This document shows positions 1 to 36,091 of a stretch of DNA of 64,000 bases, in pieces. The notes beneath the pieces are model-generated. The model was not told the origin of the DNA. It did not search any database and saw nothing but the letters and a program-made list of their open reading frames with translations. This DNA is from Anoplopoma fimbria. Taxonomy: Eukaryota > Chordata > Actinopteri > Perciformes > Anoplopomatidae. Within the stretch, counting starts at the first letter, position 1. Each line of letters starts with the position of its first letter. The position numbers and the translations under genes are program-made. The DNA lies in NCBI RefSeq assembly GCF_027596085.1, contig NC_072472.1, positions 14,535,471-14,599,470 on the forward strand, given 5' to 3'.

Positions 1-89
1 AATTGACTGCCATAGTCAAAGAGCAAAATCCCTGATGTTTCTGTTCCTGAGTATGATGAAGATAGCATGGTGAGGTGTTAAGCATTTAC

Positions 90-7197
<7,108 letters not shown>

Positions 7198-7209
7198 GAC
7201 TGCTGTTCC

Positions 7210-8536
7210 TGAGAAGAAGTGCAGAAGGCTGTCAGTAAACATTGTCAACATCATCCAAGCATTGGTCACACATACAAAAGCCAAACAAACACAATAACCC
7301 ATGCAATATGCTCTAGTGTAGTGATGTAATTGCAAAGTCACTGCATAACATCCAATTTCCTTTCATTTCTGCTTCAAGATTGGAAAAATCCTTATTTCAC
7401 ACGTTCTGGGATTATAACACATATATTATATGTGTTCTATTTTATTTTTATTTTATTGTATACGAGCTGCTGCAACACCGGAATTTCCCCCATGGGGATC
7501 GATAAAGGAATATCTATCTATATTCTTCATCAGATTGTTCCATTTCTTCATTAACATTAAATGATAACACTGAGTGAAATATTCAAATGCAAGACATTAT
7601 GTTTTTTTGTGGCTGCACTATTCCACCAAATGGGAACATTGTAGAAGATTTAAGTATACTTTTAAAGCTCAGGATCTCCTCCAGAATTTAAAATAAAGTG
7701 CTGTGTATTTGAACAATGTTCGCCTGCAATGCACGAGTTCTTACAGACTGAAGAGGTCAAGTCTTTTTCATGTATACTTTGTGTTTCCCCTTCAAACAAG
7801 CTGTTTAATCCCTGCAACATATTTCATCCTTTTCTTTTTTATTAACCCTTCCTGGCACATTCACTAAATGTTTTGTTAACAATATTGTACTATTTGTATT
7901 CGACCTGTCGGTTGTTTTCATTCGTAATAAGCACCATACGTAACACCAAACTAGATTGAGGTTTACACCAAAACACGTTTCACTGGAGATGTCGCATTGC
8001 GCACACACACACACACACACACCGGCGGTCGGCCAGTAGCGGCGTGCTGTCTGAAGCCAACGTGATGGAGATCACGTACAGCTATCTGAGGACCAAACAA
8101 ACTGTAACACTAACGTTGAATTGGCCATTCTGGTCACTAACGTTAGCTTGCTTTACCAAACCTGTGAGCTAGCCCCCACCGGCTAGCGCTGGGCTAGCAC
8201 CTATGCTAGCGAACAATGCAGCCTTTCCCCATGACACGTGAACCTTACAGGACACTTAACGACATGTTTAAAAATACATCTGTACATAACAATACATCGG
8301 CTGACAAGTAAATAACCCTAACCCTAACCCAAACACATTTCACTGTTGTAGAGGTAGACCAAGGCCTCTCAGCCAGCGTCGCAGTCTAGCGTTAGCATGT
8401 CGCTACGCTAGCCGTTAGCCTAGCATTAGCTAGAACGACAACAACAGCCGACAGCACGCGCGCTGCCTGGCTGCCGGCTGTTGGCTGAGCAGCACAGTGT
8501 TAACGTCACACTTTGTCACAGTAAAATTGGACTTAC
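7210..8536 (-). other. supt6h: supt6h first intron, with repeat fragment and GCTAGC/GTTAGC-rich part
   Basis: This is the intron between the non-coding first exon and the ATG exon. Near 7440-7530 it carries a short fragment resembling the 3' ends of teleost LINE-type repeats (a 'ccccatggggatcgataaag' element followed by TATC units). Later it has an AC array at 8001-8022, three telomere-like TAACCC units near 8313-8330, and a cluster of GCTAGC and GTTAGC words at 8125-8440. No coding exon is seen. Confidence 0.6.
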
Positions 8537-8640
8537 GCGGCTCACTGCTGGGGTATACTCCGTTTTTTTTTTACAATTATAACGGGGTTGTGTTGTGTTT
8601 TGTGTTTCGAGGAGCTTGTACTTGTAAAAATGGCCGAAAA
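8537..8640 (-). other. supt6h: Probable non-coding first exon of supt6h
   Basis: A strong minus-strand donor (GTAAG at 8536-8532) lies 1.3 kb upstream of the coding exon whose acceptor is at 7209. That acceptor is followed by 11 untranslated bases before the ATG, so an upstream 5' UTR exon is required. The right (5') boundary is not visible and is set near an AAAATGGCC motif (8627-8635) that resembles a YY1 site. The exon includes a run of T on the plus strand just after 8560. Confidence 0.6.
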
Positions 8641-9006
8641 CGAGCGGCGTGATGGCAAATCCGGTTACGCTCCCGTCCTTCTCAGTGGAGACGCGAGGCC
8701 CCCTGCTGGTTCACCTTGGTTATACACTCAATAAAACAATTACATAAGCCTGCACGACATGACCACTGTTGGTATTGAATGGAGATATTATACTATTATC
8801 ATAAATATAAAAACATATCTAAGTGATGCCAGATAAACCCCCCAAAAAACAAAATAAACTCCATATGTGTGTGCAGTGACGCCTCCGGGCCGCTGGGGGC
8901 GCTGTTCCGTTTACGTCACATCGGCGTTCGGTACCTCTTTCATGACGTAGCCACACATATTACAAATCTTTAAGAAGCATCGGCGACTGCTTTACATTTA
9001 GTAGGA
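8641..9006. promoter_or_regulatory. Shared head-to-head promoter of supt6h and sdf2
   Basis: About 370 bp separate the presumed supt6h first exon from the sdf2 ATG, and the two genes run in opposite directions. The sdf2-proximal part is GC-rich and carries two CRE/ATF-like words: TTACGTCAC (8911-8919) and TGACGTAG (8943-8950). No TATA box is obvious for either gene. The paired arrangement matches mammalian SUPT6H-SDF2, which supports joint use of the region; the factor assignments are inference. Confidence 0.65.
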
Positions 9007-11422
9007 ATGGGTCATTTAGATTGCGCTGTTCTTCCACACTCTCTACCAACCTTTTTGTTATTACTATCCTGTATATGTGGACTGTCCCTTGGTACGGAGC
9101 TGGGTTTTGTGACATGCGGATCCGTCCTTAAACTGTTAAATATAAAGCACAATGTGAGACTACACTCGCACGACGTACGCTACGGCTCCGGTGAGTTTCC
9201 TCTCATAAAACGACTATTAAGTAACCTTAAATCATTTTGTCATTAACATTAACTGTACCGTTTGCCACATCTGCAATTAGAATGACTGATTTCTATGTGA
9301 ATGGATGAACAGTGTTTATTTTGACAAATAATTAATGCTGACTCCCATTATGGGAAACGATACTGTCAAATAGTGGTACACACATATATCTATATATGTT
9401 TGTGACATAGCCTCTTTTTTGGGGGAAATTTAGAATGCAAATATTTTCTGAAGTTATGAACATGAAGTCAGCATATATGAACTAGATTAATGTTTGGTTT
9501 TTCCCTAAAAAGCACATTCTCTTTTTCTTTTAACCAGAAGAGTAAACAAAGTTGTTTACCTCAGATTCATAAAGACAATTCAAATTTGAATCTAGGTCCA
9601 AACTTTCTTCAAATATAGAAATGTTGTTGGCTCCAGCCCTCAAAGTTAACCACGATCTGTTTGCCAACATGAGCCCTTGGGTTCAAAGTCAAACCCAAAA
9701 CAACAATCACCAATTCAAATCTGTAATTGACTTTACAGACCTTCATACCATGAACATCTGAGTCTTAATCTTCCTTAATTCAACTTTTTTTTAGCCCAAA
9801 TCCTAGTTTGATCTTCATTCTTCTGCTCACTGTGTGTGCTTATGTGTGTGTGAGGCAGGTAGTGGGCAGCAGTCTGTAACAGGAGTGACCACAGTGGAAG
9901 ACAGCAACAGCTACTGGAGTGTCCGTGGGACAGGTGACACCTTGTGCCATCGTGGCAACCCGATCAAATGCGGGCAGAATATTCGTCTCACCCATGTCAA
10001 CACAGGCCGTAACCTGCACAGCCACTACTTCGCCTCCCCGCTGTCCTCTAACCAGGTGGGTGGTGTGAGAAGAAGAAGAGGTTTCATGTTACATGAAGCA
10101 TGTCTTAAAGATGGTTTGACATTTCCAGCCTAATTCTAAAAGTTCAATGGAAGAATGTTAATATCGTTAGAACTCATCTCCACCCTGCCAAGTCCACTGA
10201 TAAACTCATTGCTGTAGCATTACTGATATGCAGTACTAGATGTAAAATATTAAGAGGTTGATGCTCACATTTAGTGAAGACCAATATTTTGAGGTGGAAC
10301 TGAGTTGACAGCAGCTTTTACACTTCATGGAATTCACCAGACTCTCTGGGAAAACAGCCTCGGGTCATCAAAAACCTCTTCAATATTGAGGAAGTGTGAA
10401 AAACGCTGTGTGGTTGAAGTGTAACAGGGTTGGAAGATGTGTAACATGCGATTATAGAAATTTGTCATCTGTCAGACATTTTGGTGTACTTTTTATGCCA
10501 TGGTAGTTATTCTCTTAACATCCCAGTGTGTATTGGATGATTGTGGACACTGATTTTCAAATTTTTTGCATCAATGTGATGAAGTTCCTTTACAGATGGG
10601 TATTAGCAGAAAATAGATATTTCCTGTGTGGTTATTTCTTTTTTTTTGTAAGCAGTTTCTTAACATGGTTTTCAGATCATGTACCAAATCATGTTTTTTT
10701 TACATACCACGATAAAATAATTAATCTACAAACACACAATGTTTACAACATAGCCTGTTGGGCCTGGCTCACCCTCTCAAGAAGTTTGATACATTAGTAT
10801 CAGTAGTAGTAGTAAACCCTTCACTGGAAACTTAAGGGTGTATGTAACTGTACGTTTGGGGAAGAAACAAGAAGCCAGAGAATGCTCGACAAAACCATGT
10901 CTTTACGTTTACTGTGTTAGGATATCTAACTTGGTAAATAATGGGGTCCGTGAAAGATGTTCCTATTGTACAAAGAAGGAAGTCGGCTGATAGCTGAAGG
11001 TTAAAATCATAACATAAGTATTATGTATGTGTGGAAAGTTAAGTCATTGTAAAATGTCACAAAAGCAAGGTACGCCATCCTCTCATCCATCCATCCTTTC
11101 TTCTAATCTCTTTTGTCCACAGGAAGTGAGTGCATTTGGCGACGACGGGGAAGGGGACCACCTGGACGAGTGGATGGTTCAGTGTGGGGGATTGGTGTGG
11201 AAGCGCGAGGAGGCCGTCCGCTTCCGTCACAAGGCCACTGATGCACTACTGTCAGTGACGGGGGAGCAGTATGGACGGCCGATCCACGGTCAGAGGGAAG
11301 TTCACGCCATGTCGGGCCCCAGCCAGCACAGCCTGTGGAAGGCCATGGAAGGCATCTTTATGAAGCCCAGCGAGAACCTGGCCGGCAGCCCGGACTACAG
11401 TCACCTACACACAGAGTTCTGA
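9007..11422 (+). CDS. sdf2: Stromal cell-derived factor 2, ER-lumen MIR-domain protein (3 exons)
   Basis: SDF2 is a soluble ER protein that works with the DNAJB11/BiP chaperone system and resembles the MIR region of protein O-mannosyltransferases. The coding exons are 9007-9190, 9859-10055 and 11123-11422, joined in phases 1 and 0, giving 226 residues. Residues 1 to about 29 form a hydrophobic signal peptide (LPTFLLLLSCICGLSL). Three MIR repeats follow at roughly 32-86, 94-149 and 150-204, with family landmarks GFVTCGSVLKLLN, HNVRLHSHDVRYGSGSGQQS, IRLTHVNTGRNLHSH and SVTGEQYGRPI. The protein ends in HTEF, where mammalian SDF2 has HAEL. The protein is slightly longer than human SDF2 (211 residues) because of a longer leader and C-tail. 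I favour sdf2 over the paralogue sdf2l1 because its neighbour is supt6h. Confidence 0.96.
10056..11122 (+). other. sdf2: sdf2 intron 2
   Basis: The donor GTGGGT follows AACCAG, and the acceptor is CCACAG at 11117-11122. The interior is AT-rich, and I see no repeat with clear ends and no exon. Intron 1 (9191-9858) is likewise featureless. Confidence 0.85.
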
Positions 11423-12410
11423 ACCCCACTTTTTCTTCTTTGCTTCTGTCACTTCCCAATTGTACTTTCTGTCTACAATTTTATTCCTACCTCTGTCCCT
11501 AATTACACATTTCCCACAACCTCTATTCTCATTTTCCTCTCCCATCACCTTTTGACTATCATCTTTTGAGGAGACTGTGCCAAAGTCTGTCATGGATCAG
11601 GGCACAATAACTTCACCTTATCAATCTGTACCAACCTTTCCTTAATTAATGTGTTTTACAAAACACAACTTGACAACTACACTCAAGAGAGCTGACAAAA
11701 TTTGACCAGAATTATAGTTTGCCTCAACATGTACAAGGAGACATTACGGTATTAACATTTTTTTTGTTTTACTGTACAAAGACTAATTTGTATTAGAGTT
11801 TGACGCTTTAAATCCTCTCAGCTGTTATTTATTGTTAAATAACTGCCATCAGCAGTCACACCGCAACACAGAAGGCAGTGCAGGTTTTGCAGATAAGTAT
11901 TCATTCATCAAGTAAGTCTTTGCTTTGTTGGATTAAAAAAAAATTGTTACACTTGTGCCTTTATCCTTTTTAAAATGTTGTAGGCTAGGTATTTAAGCTG
12001 TGAAGCCTTTGAAACTTTTTGAAACATAAGAATTTTATTGAGTTTTTATGGCATTTGTAAGCCATATTATTCTCAATGGACAAGCAGTGTTACCTTAATA
12101 CAATACTTTTCCCCCCCTTGAAGGCTAATTAAGTGTTTCATATAAATTATTTAACACTAACTGACATGAGAGAATAAGCTTTTTTTTTTTCTGTGGAGGT
12201 GTGTTTTTTTTAAATGTACATCATCGAACTGGATGCTGTTTGTTGTCTTGGTTTGATCAGTTTCCAAGTGCTGGGAGAAGGTACAGTGTTTTACATTCAT
12301 GCTGTCTGTTCATGCATGTGTTAGATCAACTTTTGTTCGAGAGGTTCATTTGATCAACAAACATGCAATGAATACCTCATATTAAAGTGATTTTTATGCA
12401 TACCAGTATA
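11423..12410 (+). other. sdf2: sdf2 3' untranslated region (probable)
   Basis: No further open frame follows the TGA. ATTAAA at 12381-12386 is a plausible poly(A) signal, followed by a T/G-rich stretch; AATAAA at about 12486 is an alternative. The end is inferred. Confidence 0.55.
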
Positions 12411-13982
12411 AGCGAGACTTCTTTATTTGACTTTCTTTTCATTCAGTGGAAATTCTCCTTTAATAGAATATTAAACATGAATTGCAATAAATAGGATCCA
12501 CATTTGCAAATGAGGACCTCCCACCCATCCGGACTGTTAAAGAGCGAGAGATACTTAATGAAGTTCAAATAAAGACACATATTTTCAACCTTGGCAGGTG
12601 TCCTTAAACACATCCTCTCAGTGAGGTGGGGATTAACAAACCGCACATAGTCTTATGATCTCAAAACTAACTGGCAAATTGAATAAAAAAATGTAAATAG
12701 TGTCTTAGTGATCCCGTCAAAATGTACATTTTACACCTACCATTCGTAGTTCTATTGGGATCCTCCCGACAATGCCAAATTGTGGAAATCTTCCTCTTAA
12801 TAGAATAAAACTCAGAGAGACAGATGCTCCCAGTGAATTCATGTTTTATATTCTGTTAAAGGGAAAATTTGCACCACAGTTACCACGACAGATGAGATTA
12901 TCTGGCAACTCTTCTCAGTTGGTCCGTCATGCATGATCACTTGAAACAAATCACTGATGTCATCAATGACTCTCCTGATAACTATATGCACAACTTGCCA
13001 ACGTGAATTATGCGATAAAAGCAGCGCACGAAAAAATAGACATATAATGTAATGTTTCATTTATACGGGTGTCCATTTACTTGATCATACATTGATTGAG
13101 CAAGTAGGAATCACTTTATAAAGGCCAAAACCCTTATTTTACCCTCAAAGATAAAAACAGACTCAAGGATTTGCAAGTAAGGGAAGCTGTTAATGTCTGC
13201 TTGGTCATTGTACTTAGCATAATGCCTTGTTTGTCCACTTAATGGAATGTTTTGGTTCATTATCTGGAAGTTAATGGGGCTTGAATGCATCTGCTATGAG
13301 GCTATTCACACTTGTGTTTGACCTATGCTCCCTAATTATCATGATTTAGAGTACGGGCTAGTGTGTGCACTGCTCCATAGGACGCACTTTTCTGACACAT
13401 TTCAAAAAGGTCCAAATGGACCTCAAGTCATATTGCATCCAGCTAAATAGTATTTTAACATGTATACCTCAGTGGTGGATAAAGAACCTTTGTGTCTGTC
13501 ACACCCGCCAAGGTTAGACCATTCAAAGCAGTTGTTTGTAGTGCTACATGACCTGCATGAATTGTGTGAAGGTGCTATGAGAGCTTTCTGCACTTGAAGA
13601 GGCTGCTCCTCTGACTCACAGCTCCTTTATGTGTGCTCTGGTGCCTTCATGGGGAAACTTCAGTAAAGGGCGCTCAGCGAAAACCACGCTGTGTTGTCAT
13701 CCTATTTTTAGGGTTAGTATTAAAAATGACACAGCGAGGATGATAACAAGTGACAAGTGAACTAACAAGCCTACTTTATACTGAGTTCTACATTTATGAA
13801 CAGTCAGTAAAGTAGTCACTGCTCACCAACTTATTGAAACCTACATTTATATGTAATTTTGGAGTCTTATGGAATAATGTACTTAATAATATTGTTTGTT
13901 TGTTATAAAATTGCAAAATCCTAAGGCATAAACATCTTTCACAAATAAATACAGATGCTTTATATTTCTATCAAAACAAGGT
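12411..13982. other. Convergent intergenic segment between sdf2 and calneuron
   Basis: About 1.5 kb of AT-rich, apparently unique DNA separate the two 3' ends. No gene, RNA gene or repeat with recognisable ends was seen. Confidence 0.5.
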
Positions 13983-16356
13983 TTTATTGCATAAACATAT
14001 AGATATATTTTTTTAGATTAAACAGATTAAACTTGTTATTTGCATTTTTAAATATCCATTCAGTTGGCGACTATTGCTGTTTTCTTTCTCCTTTTCTAAG
14101 CAGCATGCCAAGGTTTTTATTACATATCTGTGTTTAGTTTTATCTCTATACAATCTACACGGTAAAAACATGTTTTGGTAAAAACAAATCTCCAAATCTC
14201 CAAAGCAACTTTCAAAAACATGAAACACATGAACTGATTCCGTCCTGTTACAGATGTACAGTATCATAATGTAAACTTCAAAAGTGTTGATAAAAGGTCT
14301 TTTAAACAAGTTTCCCTCACATGGCCATGCAAGGATGTCTGAATGGCACAATTATTAGAGAATTGTAAAGATAAAGTGGTCCATGCTGGTTTCAAAAGGA
14401 CCACGAAGCTAACAGAAGAAGGTGAAAACATGGTCCATTGGTCAAATGCCAATGTGCTGAGAATATCAAAGACATAAACTGACCTACGAAGTTTAGTGAA
14501 GCATACATTAAACAGCAGTTTATACAGGACTATGAGGCAGTGAGAACATTCAATAAAAACCTAATGTGACTAAAACACACAATATATTGTATCCAATGTC
14601 AGTTTTAATCATCCACAGTGAGGCGTACAGACTCTACCCTAGATGACGTGAAACAGAGATGATGATGATGTGACCTTGTATTTGCATATTTATGAAAATG
14701 CCCTCTCTTGCACTCTGATTTGATTAATAGCTGGTAGAAATTAGAAAAAAATGGCTATTACAGTATAAACTGGAAAGTCAAATATGTGAGAGTAGTACGT
14801 ATATACCAACATTTATACCAAGGCTGTGCCACCACAAAGAAAGATTAAATGGATTTCCCTGTCTTTCAAAGACGTGAAAATCTAAACAACAACATGCATA
14901 CTGATTTACAGTATAATACATTTTTGCTGTGATACTTGATCTTACAAAGCTATTTTTTACTTCAAGAGAAAGCCCTCTTCCCTTTATTTTTCAACTTAAC
15001 CTGACAGCGTATAAACTCACATGGCTGCACGTTAGTTTGATTGAAATATCTAGTTTGGTTTTCATCAGACAAAAGAACAAATAATGGCTCCAAGGTAGTC
15101 ATTAGTCCAAACCAGTCTCTGATCCAATCATGTCCAACGGGAGCACCGTCCGAATTAGGAATCAACATATGTTGCTGTTATGACACATATTGCAATCGGT
15201 ATGAACAAACGGTTTATCTCAAAGATGGCATCAACATAGGTCCAGTTGATGTGGTTGAAATAAATGTCACAACATTAATGAAAATATGTTTACGATATCT
15301 AGTAATATCACAAAATAATCATATATAAAATCATAGAAAGGAAGTTCACTGTAATGAACTGTGTTCAACTGACTCTTTGAATGTGTTTAGTAAAAATGCA
15401 TTCTCAGTCCTATAACAATATCAGAATATGAACATAAAATGATGATGCTTTTCGAAAAGTAGATAAATGATGAGGTTTCTCTATCACCCAGCTCTAGGTT
15501 TCACGGGATGTTCAACCTCGGGTGGGGGTCTCCATAATAAAAGAAGAGGAACATGATTGTAAACTCCTACAAGATCTTTTCCAAATATTTTCACCACTGT
15601 ATAGTATTTAAAATTGTAGTACCATCAGGTCTGACCCATAAAACATAGCTATGACATGAGAAACTACCACAGGTGCTGCAGCTGTCACCTCCTCTCTCTC
15701 TTTCAATCCTGAGCTGAACACTGATACGACAACACAATTTGGGTTGTGGGGGAAATGACTTGTGGTTTTGCCAATGAAAATAGTGAATGTTCAACTACAC
15801 AGAACAAACTGCTCCAGTGACACAACAAATATCAAAGCTCAAATTCAATGGTGTTGTTCCTCACTCTCTGAACACCTTGTAAACGTGGCTGTTCAAGCGT
15901 TTAGATGCAGATCTCATTTTAACCACTAGACTGCAACCTTTTCTAAGAAAACAGCTGCTTGTACAGCATGTCAAAGCTCTACTGTATATCCCTGAATTAT
16001 CTCACTAGTTTCTACCCTTCATACATTCTGCTTGAGAAGAATAATACATTACACACAAAAAGTACTACTTTATATATATATACAGTGAAATCCATGGGAG
16101 TTAGAGTAATGTTTGATATGGCAGTATATATACTGGCATGCTTTTTGTGCGGTTTAATTTACATCAGTTGGGCAGTATTACAATGAGAAGCTGAGATGAA
16201 ATGTTTTCTACCGACGAATAACTAAAAATATCAGAATCTGGTCCTACTAATAACTAAAACCATATTTCAACTGTTCCTTCATACATTTTACACCTCTCAG
16301 ACAGCCTGAGCTTACATTATGTACTGTCTTTTACACACCCACATAAATGTCAAGGG

Positions 16357-16454
<98 letters not shown>

Positions 16455-17130
16455 GCCAAGACCTATGAGACAGACTAACAGTGATGATTCCCTGGTCCCT
16501 CACTGAGTATTAAGTTGTGCTCCTTGTAGATACACATAAATACTTCATGTGCCCAAAGATAAGTGGACTGAGTCGAGTATGTCGATGTTTCACATAAAGA
16601 GTGATGTTGATACATCACTATATGAGATATGAGTGATTTACTATGAATTTAAATACTGTTCCCAACATTCACTCTCATTCAACGCTACTTCTCTAGGGTA
16701 AATATGCAGTTGTCCATAATAACCGCAGTTTGATTTTGAAATAAGGAATGGCTCAAAGCACCTTATAAACATTTTCGGTGATTAGAAAATCAAGTTTAAA
16801 GGGCGGTCTTCGTCTTGAAAACAGCAAAATAATACCCTCAATTTATTCTTACGGTTTATATAAAAACATAATTATTTTGCAGTTCTGGCTCCTTGTGAGC
16901 AGTAAGTCCAGTAAATCTAGGTGCTGACATCTTCAATGCACAACAAATATCTCTCTCTTCATTTCACTCACGTTGTCTGCTTCTACAACGTAAGTTCAAA
17001 TTAAACTTAAAAACACTCAACTGATTGTTTAGAGAAGTGCTCGGGTTGTGGCTGGTCCTGCTTTGGCTGCAAAGACAAGATGTGAGGTCATGGCTGTTCT
17101 GTCCACTCCCCATGCTCACAGTGCAATTGG
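13983..17130 (-). other. caln1: Probable long 3' UTR of calneuron
   Basis: After the stop at 17131-17133 the minus strand runs 3.1 kb to a canonical AATAAA (13988-13983, minus strand). No exon, competing gene or splice acceptor is convincing in between. Calneuron-1 transcripts in mammals have multi-kilobase 3' UTRs, so this length is reasonable. The actual cleavage site is not proven, and earlier AATAAA motifs exist. Confidence 0.45.
16357..16454. repeat. ATCA tetranucleotide array
   Basis: About 24 perfect ATCA units lie in the probable calneuron 3' UTR. There are no spacers between units, so this is a microsatellite and not a CRISPR array. Confidence 0.97.
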
Positions 17131-34590
<17,460 letters not shown>

Positions 34591-35692
34591 CTTCTCCCTG
34601 CAAAGTAAACACACACACAACCTAAATAAACTTTGCATGTATGTGTGTGTGTGTACACATGTGTGTGTAAGCGAGAAATCTACAGGTAAGGGGGATTTGA
34701 GTCTCAGTGTGTGCATGTGTATTCAAAGCCTGACTACCAGCACGGTCATGAGCCCTTTTTTAGAAACACAAGCTCCTGTGAGGAACATTGTTCCTTCCAC
34801 TCTGCTAATGCTCATTCCTGTGAGAAACCGCTGTCTGCTCGTGGCAGAATCACAGTGACAAATTATGTAATCACATTATTATTCAATGGATTCACAAAAA
34901 AAATTCCACTGTTGTTCATTGTTCTGAAAAAATACCATCAGAGTACATTCAGGAACCCTGAATTATCTAGCGATCATTCTCTTGCTGTCTTTGTCCTGCT
35001 TGTTCTTTGTACAAGAAAAGTACTAAAGTCCTGTCATTTTCTATCATTTCCTTTAACCCCCAACTGCCACCTAACGTCTCACCAAGAGATTTCAGGGCTT
35101 GACAGGGCATCAATCAGCCACAACCCCTGCCGTCGTATGATCAGAGTGAAGCTCTGCTTTGATTCATGAGAGTTGCCCCTCTGATGGCTTTCCCTGTGTA
35201 ATATTTTGACACTGACGATCTGCTTCATGTAATATTCCTGCCAATAGTACATGCTAAACTGTCGAGGTGAGCAAGAGATAGAAAGTAACAGAGGGAGGAA
35301 GAGATTAAGATCCCGAGGGTATTTTGTGAGTGTGTCAGTGCCAGACAGGAGAGATAGAGAGAGGAGTGGGAATGTCTCGCTATCTGGAAACATGGTCCAA
35401 GTATAAACATCCACTCTCCTCTCCTCACTGTTCAATGAAGAGCAGGACCCAGACTGAGCTGAATGACAAAGTTAAAAGGTTAAGAGCCACATGACAGGTG
35501 CGAGTCTGCTCTGGGGATCTGTAGCGGACAACAGGTGTGAAATTAGCTGTGTGTATATGTGTGCATGAGAAAGAGATACACAGTAGACACAATACGTGTG
35601 CAGAAAGATGTGTGTGAGCACACAATTTGTGAGCTGTAATGAAGCCTTCAGACAATCTAGTCCTGGTTCTACTCCTATCTCACATTCACATG

Positions 35693-36091
35693 AAAGGTGA
35701 CATATGCTCATTTTGATGTTCATACTTTGTGTTTTTGCTTTTAATGTTAATGTTAAAAAAACACATTATTTTTCTCACACTGTCTGTCTGATTATACCAG
35801 TATTCAACCGTTGTCTGAATCATTCATTTTAGCGCCTGCCTCTTTAAGCCCCCTTCCTAAAAAAAGGTCAGTCTGCTATCATTGGCTTGCAATTTGGTAA
35901 AACTCTGCAAATGTAGTTCTCAGGTATATTCTAATGAGCCTGCATGTGACATAAGAAGGAGAGCCAAAATCTGAATGGCTTATTGAATCAGATGTTTTGT
36001 TGTCTTATTTCACAGTTGGTAGACACTCCACATCCCCAAATGTATGTGCACAAGCACTGAAAGTGGGCTTTTCATGATAGGTCCCCTTTAA
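35693..36091. mobile_element. Non-autonomous element of the AGGT...CCTTTAA type
   Basis: It begins AAAGGTGACATATGCTCATTTT and ends CATGATAGGTCCCCTTTAA, giving imperfect inverted termini. The interior has 'cactgtctgtctgattata' and 'gcctctttaagcc', familiar from an abundant teleost repeat. It is non-coding and upstream of the first coding exon of calneuron. Confidence 0.6.

Noticed and set aside
16357..16454. Regular repeat resembling a CRISPR array
   Set aside because: Uninterrupted ATCA microsatellite without spacers, in a vertebrate genome.
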